A DNA stretch of 64,000 bases, from positions 62,001-126,000 of the forward strand of contig JADJFK010000006.1 of the NCBI GenBank assembly GCA_016708585.1. The letters are read 5' to 3'. Of this stretch, positions 26,503 to 36,490 are shown piece by piece. Numbering within the stretch: the first letter of the stretch is position 1; every line of letters begins with the position of its first letter. Below the pieces are notes generated by a model that was not told the DNA's origin, ran no database searches, and saw only the letters and a list, made by a program, of their open reading frames with translations. A program made the translations under genes and the position numbers. The stretch is from Sulfuritalea sp. GTDB lineage: Bacteria; Pseudomonadota; Gammaproteobacteria; Burkholderiales; Rhodocyclaceae.

Positions 26503-29281
26503 CTAATCGTGCTTGGTTTCCACCATTTGCAGCGGCTCGCTGGCGATCACCGGCGCCGGCCTGGGTTTGCGGCCCAGCGGTTGTGCCGGGGCGAAGCTGT
26601 CCGCGGCCGGTGCGGCGTGGCTGGTTTCGATCATCACCAGGCCGACCTGCTGCAGGGACTCCTTGACATCGACTTCCGCAGGCTGCGGCGCCGGCGACAC
26701 GATGATGGGATCGGCGGCTGGCGGCGGCATTGCCACGACCACCGGTTCGGGTACAACCGCAGGCCGGGGTGCTGGCTCGACAACCACGGGCGCCGGAGCC
26801 ACGGCTTCGACAGCCACCGGCGCAGCGACTTCGACGGGCGCCGGAGCGGCGGCTTCGGCAACCGCCGGAGCAGCGGCTTCGACAGGCAAAGGAGCGGGTG
26901 CGGGTGGCGCGGCGACCGCAGCGGGTTCGACAGCGAACAGTTCTGCCGTCGATGCGACTGCCGTAACCGGGATCGCCGGCTCCGCGAACGCTGCGGGCAT
27001 GGCGGCGTCGTCGGTCAGCGTGGCGACAACGGCGCCGGAGGCGGCCACTTCCGTCGTGCTGCCTTCGTCGCTGCGACCGCGACCGCGACCGCGGCCGCGA
27101 CTGCGGCGTCCGCTGCGGGCTTCACCGTCGGCGCTGCCGTCGTTGGTAGAAGGCGACGCCGGTGATGCGCCGTTTTGCACTGCGCCGGCTTCGGCACGGG
27201 GCGGACGCGGTTCGCGGGGTTCGCGTGGCGGACGCGGCTCGCGGACTTCCTTGGGCTCACGCGGCTCCCTGGGCTCACGCGGCTCCCTGGGCTCGCGGGC
27301 CTCTTTCGGCTCGCGCGGCTCACGGGGTTCACGCGGTTTGCGATTACCGCCCTCGGCTGGCTGCTCGTCGCGCTTTGCCTGGGAACGCGGAGCCTGTTCG
27401 CTGCGCTCCTTGCGCTCGCCGCCTTCGCGGTTGTCGCGGCCGTCGCGGCGACCGTTGCGATCGCGTCCGCCGCGACCGCCATCGCGGTTGCGGTCGCGAT
27501 TGCCCTCGCGGCGCGGCGGCCGGTCGGCCTTTTCCGCGCTGGCGACCGGTGCTTCGGCCTTGGGACTACCGGTAAGGAAGGAGAGCAGCTTGCTGAAGAA
27601 GCCGCCTTCGCTGGCAGCCGGGGCTTGAGCGACGGGCGCCACTGTTTTTTGCTCGACGATCGGCGCCGGCGAATCGGGCGTGATGCCCTTTACTGCGGCT
27701 TCGATCTTGACGGGCTTGGCTTCGGCGTTGGCCGACGGCGGCTGATAGGTCTCTTCAACCGGCTTTTCCGCCATCTGGTAGCTGGCCAGCACGATGCCTT
27801 CGGCGTTGAGCTGGTCATGGCGCAGGCGGACGATTTCGTGGGCCGGCGTTTCCAGGTGGCGGTTGGGCACGATCACCAGGTTCACGCGGTGGCGCACCTC
27901 GATGCGCGAGATGTCGACGCGCTTTTCGTTGAGCAGGAAGGTGCCGACGTCGACCGGAACCTGGCAGTGCAGCGCGCCGGTGTTCTCCTTCATGGCTTCC
28001 TCTTCGAGGATGCGCAGGATGTGCAGCGCGGCGGATTCGGTGCTGCGGATGTGGCCGGTGCCGGTGCAGCGCGGGCAGGTGATGTAGCTGGTTTCGGCGA
28101 GTGCCGGGCGCAGGCGCTGGCGCGACAGCTCGAGCAGGCCGAAGCGGCTGATCTTGCCGGTCTGGACGCGGGCGCGGTCGAAGTGCAGGGCATCGCGCAG
28201 GCGGTTTTCGACTTCGCGCTGGTTCTTGGTCGATTCCATGTCGATGAAATCGATCACGATCAGCCCGCCAAGGTCGCGCAGGCGCAACTGGCGGGCGATT
28301 TCGTCGGCGGCTTCGCAGTTGGTGCGCAGCGCGGTTTCCTCGATGTCGCTACCCTTGGTGGCGCGCCCCGAGTTGACGTCGACCGAGACCAGGGCTTCGG
28401 TATGGTCGATGACGATGGCGCCGCCGGAGGGCAGCGTGACCTGGCGCGAGTAGGCCGATTCGATCTGGTGCTCGATCTGGAAGCGCGAGAACAGCGGCAC
28501 GTCGTCGTGGTAGCGCTTGACGCGGTTGACCGTGCCCGGCATCACGTGCGCCATGAACTGCTGCGCCTGTTCGAAAATGTCGTCGGTGTCGATCAGGATT
28601 TCGCCGATCTCGGCGTGGAAGTAGTCGCGGATGGCGCGGATCACCAGGCTGGATTCCTGGTAGATCAGGAAGGCGCCGCTCTGGGCCTTGGCCGCGCCGT
28701 CGATGGCGGTCCACAGCTGCTGCAGGTAGTTGAGGTCCCACTGCAGTTCTTCCAGCCCGCGGCCGATGCCGGCGGTGCGGGCGATCAGGCTGGTGCCGGG
28801 CGGAACCTCCAACTGGTCCATGACCTCGCGCAGTTCCTGGCGGTCATCGCCCTCGACGCGGCGCGAAACGCCTCCGCCCCGGGGATTGTTCGGCATCAGC
28901 ACCAGGTAGCGGCCGGCCAGCGAGACGTAGGTGGTCAGCGCCGCGCCCTTGTTGCCGCGCTCGTCCTTTTCGACCTGGACGATGAGTTCCTGGCCGTTGC
29001 TGAGCACGTCCTGGATGCGCGCCTTGCCGGGGTCGACGCCCGGTTTGAAGTAGTTGCGCGAGATTTCCTTGAACGGCAGGAAACCGTGGCGCTCGGCGCC
29101 GTAGTCCACGAAGGCGGCTTCGAGGCTGGGCTCGATGCGGGTGATGACGGCCTTGTAGATGTTGCTCTTTGCGTTGTTCCTTGTTGGCTGATTCGATGTC
29201 GAGGTCAATCAGTTTCTGACCATCGACGATCGCGACGCGGAGTTCCTCAGCCTGCGTCGCATTGAAAAGCATGCGTTTCAT
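26503..29281 (-). CDS. rne: Ribonuclease E, with an apparent frameshift near codon 38
   Basis: Endoribonuclease of about 925 residues that starts mRNA decay and matures rRNA/tRNA at the inner membrane. The N-terminus MKRMLFNATQAEELRVAIVD begins at 29281. The rest (S1 domain from SNIYKAVITRIEPSLEAAFVD, catalytic Asp segments DVNSGRATKG and VIDFIDM, zinc-link CPRCTG) is in another frame. The switch is at 29168-29170, where AAA replaces the expected AA after codon CGC. The C-terminal half is disordered, with Arg-Glu-Pro repeats and Arg/Gly tracts for RNA and partner binding, then an Ala/Pro/Val-rich tail. A functional gene is expected, so this is probably an assembly error. Confidence 0.9.
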
Positions 29282-29750
29282 GTGTGCTCCCGCGCGCATT
29301 CACGCCAGGCGGGCACGACAAGTCGCACATCGCGGGCGTCAGGACGCGGGCGGTGTGCCTCGGGTTTGCGGTTGCTTCGGCGGGTTCATGGTGCCTTTGG
29401 TTTAACGTGGCAAACGGGTTGATGACTTGTCTTCGGTAATGCGGTCGCTGACTCGAGTCAGCGTCCGGCAATCTGTGCCCAAATCCGTGCGTGTGTAGCG
29501 CGCAATCAAGTAGTATCGCTCTTTCGGGCGAGCGAAATACCCTGTGGTTCGCGGCTTGCGCGCCGGTCGGTTTGTGATTCCGGCGGCTGTCTGATGGTGC
29601 TTGCGCAAGTTTGTCGCCTCTTTGCATACGGTCGCTGAACAGCGAAAGCAAAGGCGGCGACAACATCCCGGAAACCGTGCCACCGACGCCGCTTCGGGCC
29701 GCCGGGCACACCGTCACGGGACGGCTAACCAAGAGCGCAGTATATTGGAA
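29282..29750. other. Long divergent leader region between rne and rluC
   Basis: About 470 bases without a supported gene. RNase E genes commonly have long structured 5' leaders used for autoregulation, which fits. A perfect 18-bp palindrome (CGCTGACTCGAGTCAGCG, 29446-29463) could form a leader hairpin. A related CGGTCGCTGA element recurs near 29628. I see no further gene. Confidence 0.5.
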
Positions 29751-30713
29751 ATGAAGGACTTGAGCAAAGATTCGGTGACATGGCTTGAGGTCGGCGAGGA
29801 GTCCGAAGGCCAGCGCATCGACAACTTCCTGCTGCGCATCGCCAAGGGTGTGCCCAAGAGCCACATCTACCGCATCCTGCGCAGCGGCGAGGTACGGGTA
29901 AATAAGGGCCGGGTTCCTGCCGAGTACCGGCTGCAGCTTGGTGACCGGCTGCGCGTACCACCCATCCGCACCGCCGAGCGTCCAGTCCAAGCAACTGTTC
30001 CAGCAAGGGATTTTGAAATCGCGTTCGAGGACGAGGCGCTCATCGTGGTGGACAAGCCCTCCGGTGTGGCGGTGCACGGCGGCAGCGGGGTGTCCTTCGG
30101 CGTGATCGAGCAGTTGCGCCGGGCGCGGCCGCTGGCGAAGTTCCTCGAACTGGCCCATCGGCTGGATCGGGAGACCTCGGGCTTGCTGGTGGTGGCCAAG
30201 AAGCGCGTCGCCCTGACCAAATTGCACGACATGTTTCGCGACGGCGGCATCAGCAAGCGCTACCTGGCGCTGGTCAAGGGCCGTTGGCGCAACGAATTGC
30301 AGCATGTGCGCCTGCCGCTGCACAAATACCTGACGGCCGACGGCGAGCGCCGCGTCAGCGTCAACCCGGAGGGCAAGGCCGCGCATTCCATCGTGCGCCT
30401 GGTGGCGCGCTGGGAGAACTTCAGCCTGGTCGAGGTGGAACTCAAGACCGGCCGTACCCACCAGATCCGGGTGCATCTGGCTCATCTCGGCTTTCCCATC
30501 GCCGGCGACGACAAGTATGGCGACTTTCCGCTCAACAAGGCCTTGCAGAAGACCGGGCTCGGCCGCATGTTCCTGCATGCGGCGAAGCTGGCGTTGCCGC
30601 ATCCGCTTTCGGGCGCCCCGGTGGAACTGGAATCGCCACTACCGGCGGAGCTGCGCAGCTTTACTGAAATACTTGATGGAAACGAGAAAAGGGACCATGG
30701 GCCGGCGTTTTGA
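29751..30713 (+). CDS. rluC: RluC, 23S rRNA pseudouridine synthase
   Basis: A 320-residue RluA-family enzyme. The N-terminal S4 RNA-binding domain is at about 20-80. The catalytic motif is HRLDRETSG with Asp139, and the conserved segment KTGRTHQIRVHLAHLGFPI follows. RluC makes pseudouridines 955, 2504 and 2580 of 23S rRNA. The rne-rluC divergent arrangement is the same as in E. coli and supports RluC over RluA or RluD. The start at 29751 is the Met directly before KDLSKD. It overlaps the next gene. Confidence 0.93.
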   Translation: MKDLSKDSVTWLEVGEESEGQRIDNFLLRIAKGVPKSHIYRILRSGEVRVNKGRVPAEYRLQLGDRLRVPPIRTAERPVQATVPARDFEIAFEDEALIVVDKPSGVAVHGGSGVSFGVIEQLRRARPLAKFLELAHRLDRETSGLLVVAKKRVALTKLHDMFRDGGISKRYLALVKGRWRNELQHVRLPLHKYLTADGERRVSVNPEGKAAHSIVRLVARWENFSLVEVELKTGRTHQIRVHLAHLGFPIAGDDKYGDFPLNKALQKTGLGRMFLHAAKLALPHPLSGAPVELESPLPAELRSFTEILDGNEKRDHGPAF

Positions 30714-31353
30714 ACTGATCGTCTTCGACTGGGACGGCACGCTGATGGATTCGACCGGCGCCATCGTCGCCAGCATCAAGGCGGCGGCGACGGATCTCGG
30801 CATAACCCCGCCCAGCGACGAACGGGCCAGCCACATCATCGGCCTCGGCCTGATCGATGCGCTGCGCCATGCCTTGCCCGACCTGCCCGCAGAGCGCTAC
30901 CAGGACGTTGCGCTGCGCTACCGGCAGCACTACATGGCGCGCGACCAGGATCTGCTGCTGTTCGCGGGTGCCGCAGCGCTGATCGACGAACTCGCCGCGG
31001 CCGGCCACATGCTCGCCGTGGCGACCGGCAAGACGCGCAAGGGACTCGACCGCGCGTTCGAGGTCAGCGGGCTGGGTCCGCGTTTCCATGCGTCGCGCTG
31101 CGCCGACGAGTGCCATTCCAAGCCGCATCCGCAGATGCTCGACGAACTGATGGCCGAGTTCGGCGTCGGGCCCGAGGTGACGCTGATGATCGGCGATACC
31201 ACCCATGACCTGCAGATGGCCCGCAATGCCCGTGTCGCCGCCTTGGGCGTGGCCTACGGCGCGCACCCGCGCCACGCACTGGAGGCCGAAGCTCCCCTAT
31301 ATTGCGCGGGCAATGTTGCGGAACTGGCGGCGTGGCTGCGGCAGCAGGCTTGA
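30697..31353 (+). CDS. HAD-superfamily phosphatase (phosphoglycolate phosphatase-like)
   Basis: A 218-residue HAD subfamily IA hydrolase. Motif I is FDWDGTLMDS (Asp11, Asp13), motif II is ATGKTRKGLD, the motif III Lys lies near CHSKPHP, and motif IV is IGDTTHDLQMA. This Gph-like protein sits after rluC in many Proteobacteria. The substrate is uncertain. The start at 30697 overlaps the rluC end by 17 bases; an in-frame Met at 30676 is an alternative. It is tightly coupled to the Rieske gene that follows. Confidence 0.9.
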   Translation: MGRRFELIVFDWDGTLMDSTGAIVASIKAAATDLGITPPSDERASHIIGLGLIDALRHALPDLPAERYQDVALRYRQHYMARDQDLLLFAGAAALIDELAAAGHMLAVATGKTRKGLDRAFEVSGLGPRFHASRCADECHSKPHPQMLDELMAEFGVGPEVTLMIGDTTHDLQMARNARVAALGVAYGAHPRHALEAEAPLYCAGNVAELAAWLRQQA

Positions 31354-31709
31354 AGCGACGCCGGATTTGCGCAAGCGGGGAACTGGTCGAAGGCGGCCCG
31401 GGTCTGCGTTTCACCGTCACGCGTCGGGGAAACGAGGAAGCGGCCTTTGCGGTTCGCTTTCGCGGTCGCGTCCACGCATTTCTGAACCGTTGCGGTCATG
31501 TTCCGGTCGAACTGGACTGGCAGCAGGGCGAGTTCTTCGACGGTTCAGGCTTATACTTGATTTGCGCCACGCATGGCGCGCTGTATGCCCCGGATTCGGG
31601 ACGCTGTCTCGGCGGGCGCTGCAATGGCAAGGGGCTGGAGGCGGTTCCGGTGGCCGAAGATGACGGGTGGATTGTCTTGATCGAGGAAGGTGGGCAAGGT
31701 GTCGGATAG
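31350..31709 (+). CDS. Rieske-type [2Fe-2S] protein
   Basis: A 119-residue Rieske ferredoxin-like domain with ligands C48/H50 (RCGH) and C72/H75 (CATH). The spacing between the pairs and the missing disulfide Cys resemble the low-potential dioxygenase type. The TTG start overlaps the HAD stop (TTGA). The gene order rluC-HAD-Rieske-S49 peptidase is a recurring betaproteobacterial run. The electron partner is unknown. The stop overlaps the start of the peptidase gene. Confidence 0.88.
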   Translation: MKRRRICASGELVEGGPGLRFTVTRRGNEEAAFAVRFRGRVHAFLNRCGHVPVELDWQQGEFFDGSGLYLICATHGALYAPDSGRCLGGRCNGKGLEAVPVAEDDGWIVLIEEGGQGVG

Positions 31710-32646
31710 CAATAACGATGTGAACTGGGAACGCAAGGTTCTGGAGAAGCTCGCGCTCGAAGCACTTGCCGAGCAACGGCGCGGCCGGCGCTGGGGCATT
31801 TTCTTCAAGTTGCTGGGCTTCGGCTATCTGGCCCTGGTGCTTGTTTTGGCGCTGGACCTCGGATCGGGCGACAAGGTCGCCGAAGGTGAAAAATTCACCG
31901 CGCTGGTGAACCTGAACGGCGTCATCAAGGCCAAGGGCGACTCCAATGCCGAGGACGTCATCAGTTCCCTGCAGGCGGCCTTCGAGGACAAGCACACGGC
32001 GGGGGTGATCCTGCGCATCAACAGTCCGGGCGGCAGCCCGGTGCAGTCGGGCATCATCAACGACGAGATGCGGCGCCTGCGCGCCAAGCATCCCGATATT
32101 CCCCTGCACGTGGTGGTCGAGGATGTCTGTGCATCGGGCGGCTACTACGTGGCGGTGGCGGCGGACAAGATCTTCGTGGACAAGGCCAGCATCGTCGGTT
32201 CGATCGGCGTGCTGATGGACGGTTTCGGTTTCACCGGCACCATGGACAAGCTCGGTGTCGAGCGTCGCCTGCTGACGGCCGGCGTCAGCAAGGGTTTCCT
32301 CGACCCCTTCTCGCCGGAGAACGAGAACGACAAGGCGCATGCCAGGCAGATGCTGGGCGAGATTCACCAGCAGTTCATCGACGTGGTTAGAAAAGGCCGC
32401 GGCAAGCGGCTCAAGGAAACGCCGGAAATGTTCTCGGGCCTGATGTGGAGCGGCGCCAGGAGCATCGAACTGGGCCTGGTGGATGGCTACGGCACGGTCG
32501 ACAGCGTGGCCCGCGACGTGATCAAGGCCAGCGAGGTGCGCGATTTCAGCATCAAGCAGAACTTCGCGGAGAAGTTCGCCAAACAGTTTGGGGCCCAGAT
32601 GGGCGAAAGCCTGTCGGCCGCCTTGACGCAGTTCACGCTACGCTGA
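31690..32646 (+). CDS. S49 signal peptide peptidase (SppA/SohB type)
   Basis: A 318-residue membrane-anchored serine peptidase. One transmembrane segment is at about 37-57. The S49 domain carries nucleophile Ser149 (CASGGYYVA) and, 52 residues later, Lys201 (GVSKGFLDPF), the same spacing as the Ser/Lys dyad of the short Bacillus-type SppA. It degrades cleaved signal peptides and membrane protein fragments. The GTG at 31690 or 31699 may be the start; both overlap the Rieske gene. The 3' end overlaps ppk tail to tail by 14 bases. Confidence 0.9.
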   Translation: MGKVSDSNNDVNWERKVLEKLALEALAEQRRGRRWGIFFKLLGFGYLALVLVLALDLGSGDKVAEGEKFTALVNLNGVIKAKGDSNAEDVISSLQAAFEDKHTAGVILRINSPGGSPVQSGIINDEMRRLRAKHPDIPLHVVVEDVCASGGYYVAVAADKIFVDKASIVGSIGVLMDGFGFTGTMDKLGVERRLLTAGVSKGFLDPFSPENENDKAHARQMLGEIHQQFIDVVRKGRGKRLKETPEMFSGLMWSGARSIELGLVDGYGTVDSVARDVIKASEVRDFSIKQNFAEKFAKQFGAQMGESLSAALTQFTLR

Positions 32647-34717
32647 TCGGTCCGATTCCCATGTCGGCCAGCAGGCGCTCCTGTGCGCTGCTGCGCGCGC
32701 GTTTGCTGGGCCGGATCACGTAGCCGCCGTCGCCGTCCATTTCCCAGGCCTGGCAGTTGTCGCTCAGGTAGGACTTGAGACCCTCCTTGATCACGCGCTG
32801 CTTGAGCCTGGGCTCCAGCACCGGGAAGCAGACTTCGATGCGGCGGAAGAAATTGCGCTCCATCCAGTCCGCGCTCGATAGGTAGATCTTCTCCTCGCCA
32901 TCCGCGAAAAAGTAGAAGATCCGGTGGTGTTCGAGGAAGCGGCCGATCACCGAGCGCACGCGGATGTTCTCCGACAGGCCCTTGACGCCGGGACGCAGCG
33001 AGCAGACGCCGCGCACGATCAGGTCGATATCGACGCCGGCGCCGCTGGCTTCGTACAGGGCCTCGATGATCTCGGGTTCGAGCAGCGAGTTCATCTTGGC
33101 GATGATCCTTGCCGGCCGGCCTGCTCGGGCAAAATCGATTTCGGCGCGAATCGCCGCCAGCATGTTGGGATGCAACGAGAACGGCGCCTGCCACAGGTGG
33201 TTCAGCGCCGTGGCCTTGCCGAGGCCGGTAAGCTGCTTGAAAACCTCGTTGACGTCGTCACCGATCTCCGGATTGGCGGTCAGCAGGCCGAAGTCGGTAT
33301 AGAAGCGCGTGGTGCGCGGATGGTAGTTGCCGGTGCCGAGGTGGATGTAGCGGCGATAGCCGTGGTCTTCGCGGCGCAGCACCATCAGCATCTTGGCGTG
33401 GGTCTTGTAACCGACGACACCGTATACCACGTGGGCGCCGACTTCCTCGAGTCGCGCGGCGATGGAGAGGTTGGCCTCCTCGTCGAAACGCGCCATGAGT
33501 TCGACCACCACGGTGACTTCCTTGCCCTTCTCGGCGGCGCGCAGCAGGTGCTCCATCAGCACCGAGTCGGTGCCGGTGCGATACACGGTCATCTTGATCG
33601 CGATCACCTGTGGATCCACGGACGCCTGCTGCAGCAGCTGGATCACCGGCGTGAAGGACTGGAACGGATGGTGGATCAGGATGTCCTGCTTGCGAATGCT
33701 GTCGAAGATGTCGTAGCGCTTGGTCAGCACCTTGGGCAGGCCGGGCTGGAAGGGCGGATAGCTCAGGTCCGGGCGGTTGACGCGGTCCGGTACGGACATC
33801 AGGCGCACCAGATTCACGATGCCTGGTACCCGGTAGAGGTCGCTGCTGTCGAGGCCGAACTGCTGCAACAGGAAGTCGGCCATCGGTTCCGAGCAGTTGT
33901 CGGCGATCTCCAGGCGCACCGCGTCGCCAAAGTGACGCTGCGGCAGTTCGCCCTGCAGCGCGGTGCGCAGGTTCTTGACTTCTTCGTCATCGACGAACAG
34001 GTCCGAGTTTCTCGTGACCCGGAACTGGTAGCAGCCGAGCACGTTCATGCCGGTGAACAGTTCGCCGACGAACTCGTGCAGCATGGATGACAGGAAGACG
34101 AAGCCGTGGGCTACGCCGGAAAGCTCGCCGGGAAGGCGGATCACACGCGGCAGGGCGCGTGGCGCCTGGACTATGGCGGCACCCGAGTTGCGGCCGAAGG
34201 CGTCGGTGCCCTCCAGCTCGACGGCGAAATTGAGGCTCTTGTTGAGCACCCGCGGGAAGGGGTGCGACGGATCCAGTCCGATGGGCGTCAGTACCGGCAT
34301 CACTTCGTCATGGAAATGGCGATGGATCCACTGCCGCTGCGACTCGGTCCACAGGCTGCGGCGCAGGAAGGCGATGCCTTCCTTGTTCAGGGCCGGCAGG
34401 ATGACGTCGTTGAGCAGCGCGTACTGTTCGCCGATCAGATGGTGGGCCTGTTCCGTGACCTGGCGATAGACATCCTGCGGCGGCATGCCGTCGGTGCCGA
34501 CCGCATGGCCGCCGAGCTTGATCTGTTCCTTGAGGCCGGCGACGCGAATCTCGAAGAACTCGTCGAGGTTGGACGAGACGATGCACAGGAAGCGCAGGCG
34601 CTCCAGCAAGGGCACCCGGGCATCGGCCGCCTGTGCCAGCACGCGGCGGTTGAAGGCGAGCAGGGACAGTTCGCGGTTGAGGAAGTGGTCTGCGGGAAAT
34701 TGGCGCGAGGGAGGCAT
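32633..34717 (-). CDS. ppk: Polyphosphate kinase 1
   Basis: A 694-residue PPK1. The N-terminal domain has FLNRELSLLAFNRRVL. The catalytic domains carry the autophosphorylated His in YKTHAKMLMVLRRED and the second conserved His region HLGTGNYHPRTTRFYTD. It builds polyphosphate reversibly from ATP at the membrane. It is divergent from ppx with a MITE-like element in the shared promoter region. Confidence 0.98.
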   Translation of the reverse strand: MPPSRQFPADHFLNRELSLLAFNRRVLAQAADARVPLLERLRFLCIVSSNLDEFFEIRVAGLKEQIKLGGHAVGTDGMPPQDVYRQVTEQAHHLIGEQYALLNDVILPALNKEGIAFLRRSLWTESQRQWIHRHFHDEVMPVLTPIGLDPSHPFPRVLNKSLNFAVELEGTDAFGRNSGAAIVQAPRALPRVIRLPGELSGVAHGFVFLSSMLHEFVGELFTGMNVLGCYQFRVTRNSDLFVDDEEVKNLRTALQGELPQRHFGDAVRLEIADNCSEPMADFLLQQFGLDSSDLYRVPGIVNLVRLMSVPDRVNRPDLSYPPFQPGLPKVLTKRYDIFDSIRKQDILIHHPFQSFTPVIQLLQQASVDPQVIAIKMTVYRTGTDSVLMEHLLRAAEKGKEVTVVVELMARFDEEANLSIAARLEEVGAHVVYGVVGYKTHAKMLMVLRREDHGYRRYIHLGTGNYHPRTTRFYTDFGLLTANPEIGDDVNEVFKQLTGLGKATALNHLWQAPFSLHPNMLAAIRAEIDFARAGRPARIIAKMNSLLEPEIIEALYEASGAGVDIDLIVRGVCSLRPGVKGLSENIRVRSVIGRFLEHHRIFYFFADGEEKIYLSSADWMERNFFRRIEVCFPVLEPRLKQRVIKEGLKSYLSDNCQAWEMDGDGGYVIRPSKRARSSAQERLLADMGIGPISVA

Positions 34718-34745
34718 GGAAGTGTCCGGCGGAATCGAATTGAAT

Positions 34746-34870
34746 AGGGCGTGTTCAAACTACCTCGGCGGGCGCGAACATTGCGGATCGGGATGCAGCG
34801 CAAGGTTCGCGGCCCGCGGTGCAACGATCTGCACAAGGAACGCTTTGTCGCCGTGGTGTGAACACGCCCC
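34746..34870. mobile_element. MITE-like element between ppk and ppx
   Basis: A 125-bp element bounded by imperfect 15-bp terminal inverted repeats: AGGGCGTGTTCAAAC at 34746-34760 and the complement of GGGGCGTGTTCACAC at 34856-34870, 13 of 15 matching. The interior has no open frame. The ends resemble those of IS5-type elements, from which a non-autonomous element could derive. Target-site duplication is unclear: both flanks contain AAT, no more. Confidence 0.6.
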
Positions 34871-34938
34871 AATTATGTGTCACTTTTGTTGCGGTCGTAT
34901 GAACCCGATCAAACTTTCAGCCCGAGTTAGAATTCGTC

Positions 34939-36423
34939 ATGGCCTACGAATTGATAGCCGCGGTCGATCTCGGCTCCAACAGCTTTCGTCTGCAAGTCGG
35001 GCGCATTGTGGCCAACCAGATTTACCCGCTCGACGGACTCAAGGAGTCGGTAAGGCTCGCGGCGGGGCTGACTTCCGACAAGAAACTTGATGCGGCGGCA
35101 CAGCGGCGCGGCATCGATGCGCTGTCGCGCTTCGGCGAGCGTCTGCGCGACTTCGACCCCGGCGCCGTGCGCGCGGTGGCCACCAACACCCTGCGCGTGG
35201 CGAAAAATGCCGACCAGTTCCTCGAGGCGGCCGAGGCTGCGCTCGGATTCCCGATCGAGGTGATCGCCGGTCGCGAGGAAGCGCGACTGATCTATCTCGG
35301 GGTGGCGCATACCCTGGCCAATCCGCAAACGCGCCAGCTGGTGGTGGATATCGGCGGCGGCTCCACCGAATTCATCATCGGCCAGGACATCAAGCCGATC
35401 CGGCTGGAATCGCTTTACATGGGCTGCGTGAGCTTCAGCCTGCGCTTCTTTCCCGACGGGCGTGTCGACAAGAGGTCCTTCCGGGAAGCGGAACTGGCGG
35501 CGCGGCGCGAGCTGCAGACCATCGTCCATGTCTACCGCCAGACCGGCTGGGACGAGGCCATCGGTTCCTCGGGCACCGCCAAGGCCATCGTCGACCTGCT
35601 GGAAATGAATGGCTGGTCCGATCACGGCCTGACGCGGGATGGCCTGGAGAAATTGCGCAACGAACTCATCCATGCCGGCGAAGCCTCGCGCATGAAACTG
35701 CAGGGCTTGCGTGCGGACCGCATGCCGGTCTTGCCCGGCGGCCTGGCGATCATGTCGGCCATCTTCAAGGAGTTCGGGCTGGAGCGCATGGCCTTTTCCG
35801 AAGGCGCCCTGCGTCTCGGCGTGCTCTATGACCAGCTCGGCCGCTATCATCACGAGGACTTGCGCGAAGCCACGGTGACCCGATTCATGCAGCGCTACGA
35901 GGTGGACCAGCGCCAGGCGGCGCGCGTCGCGCGGACCGCCCTCGACCTGCTTCACCAGATGGTGCCGACCAGTCGCGCGGCGGACCATCCGGATGCGTTG
36001 TTCCTGCTCTGGGCGGCCAACCTGCACGAAGTCGGGATATCCGTGGCGCACTCGAGTTATCACAAGCACAGCGCCTACATTCTCGCCAATGCCGACATGC
36101 CGGGGTTTTCCAGGCGCGACCAGGCGCGCCTGTCGCGGCTGGTGCTGGCGCATCGCGGCAAGCTGGAGCGCGCCCAGCCATTGCGCGGGGAGGCTCCGGA
36201 ATGGACACTGATTTTTTGTCTGCGCACGGCGGTCATGTTGCACCGTGCGCGCGATGACCAGCCTTTGCCGCCGCTCTCCGCCGGCTTCACCCGCAACGGT
36301 TTCCACCTCAGCCTGGGCGCCGATGGATTGAACGTCCTGCCGCTGACCACGGCCGCCCTCGCGGACGAGGCGCAGCAGTGGGCCGGCATTGGCGGCGACC
36401 TGCGGATCGATCGTCTGCCTTGA
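34939..36423 (+). CDS. ppx: Exopolyphosphatase (Ppx/GppA)
   Basis: A 494-residue Ppx/GppA-family phosphatase. The N-terminal ASKHA fold has the phosphate-1 motif AAVDLGSNSFRLQVG (6-20), the catalytic Glu segment ATNTLRVAKN and the phosphate-2 loop VVDIGGGSTEFI. The C-terminal half is an HD-like helical domain (LHEVGISVAHSSYHKHSAYIL). It removes terminal phosphates from polyphosphate and possibly the 5' phosphate of pppGpp. It is paired with ppk, divergently, as a make-and-break couple for polyphosphate. Confidence 0.96.
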   Translation: MAYELIAAVDLGSNSFRLQVGRIVANQIYPLDGLKESVRLAAGLTSDKKLDAAAQRRGIDALSRFGERLRDFDPGAVRAVATNTLRVAKNADQFLEAAEAALGFPIEVIAGREEARLIYLGVAHTLANPQTRQLVVDIGGGSTEFIIGQDIKPIRLESLYMGCVSFSLRFFPDGRVDKRSFREAELAARRELQTIVHVYRQTGWDEAIGSSGTAKAIVDLLEMNGWSDHGLTRDGLEKLRNELIHAGEASRMKLQGLRADRMPVLPGGLAIMSAIFKEFGLERMAFSEGALRLGVLYDQLGRYHHEDLREATVTRFMQRYEVDQRQAARVARTALDLLHQMVPTSRAADHPDALFLLWAANLHEVGISVAHSSYHKHSAYILANADMPGFSRRDQARLSRLVLAHRGKLERAQPLRGEAPEWTLIFCLRTAVMLHRARDDQPLPPLSAGFTRNGFHLSLGADGLNVLPLTTAALADEAQQWAGIGGDLRIDRLP

Positions 36424-36490
36424 CCGGCCGGACGATGCAGCGTGGTTATAATCGGCACCTTCCCATCCCGCGAGCGCACGCCCCCGCCCG

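Noticed and set aside
27240..27340. Short tandem repeats in rne as a possible satellite
   Set aside because: They encode the Arg-Glu-Pro repeats of the disordered RNase E tail; ordinary for this protein.
27175..29265. Plus-strand open frame of 696 codons opposite rne
   Set aside because: Mirror of the RNase E gene; composition follows its Arg/Glu/Pro repeats in antisense.
34880..34938. Pho box before ppx
   Set aside because: No two CTGTCAT-like half-sites at 11-base spacing are visible.
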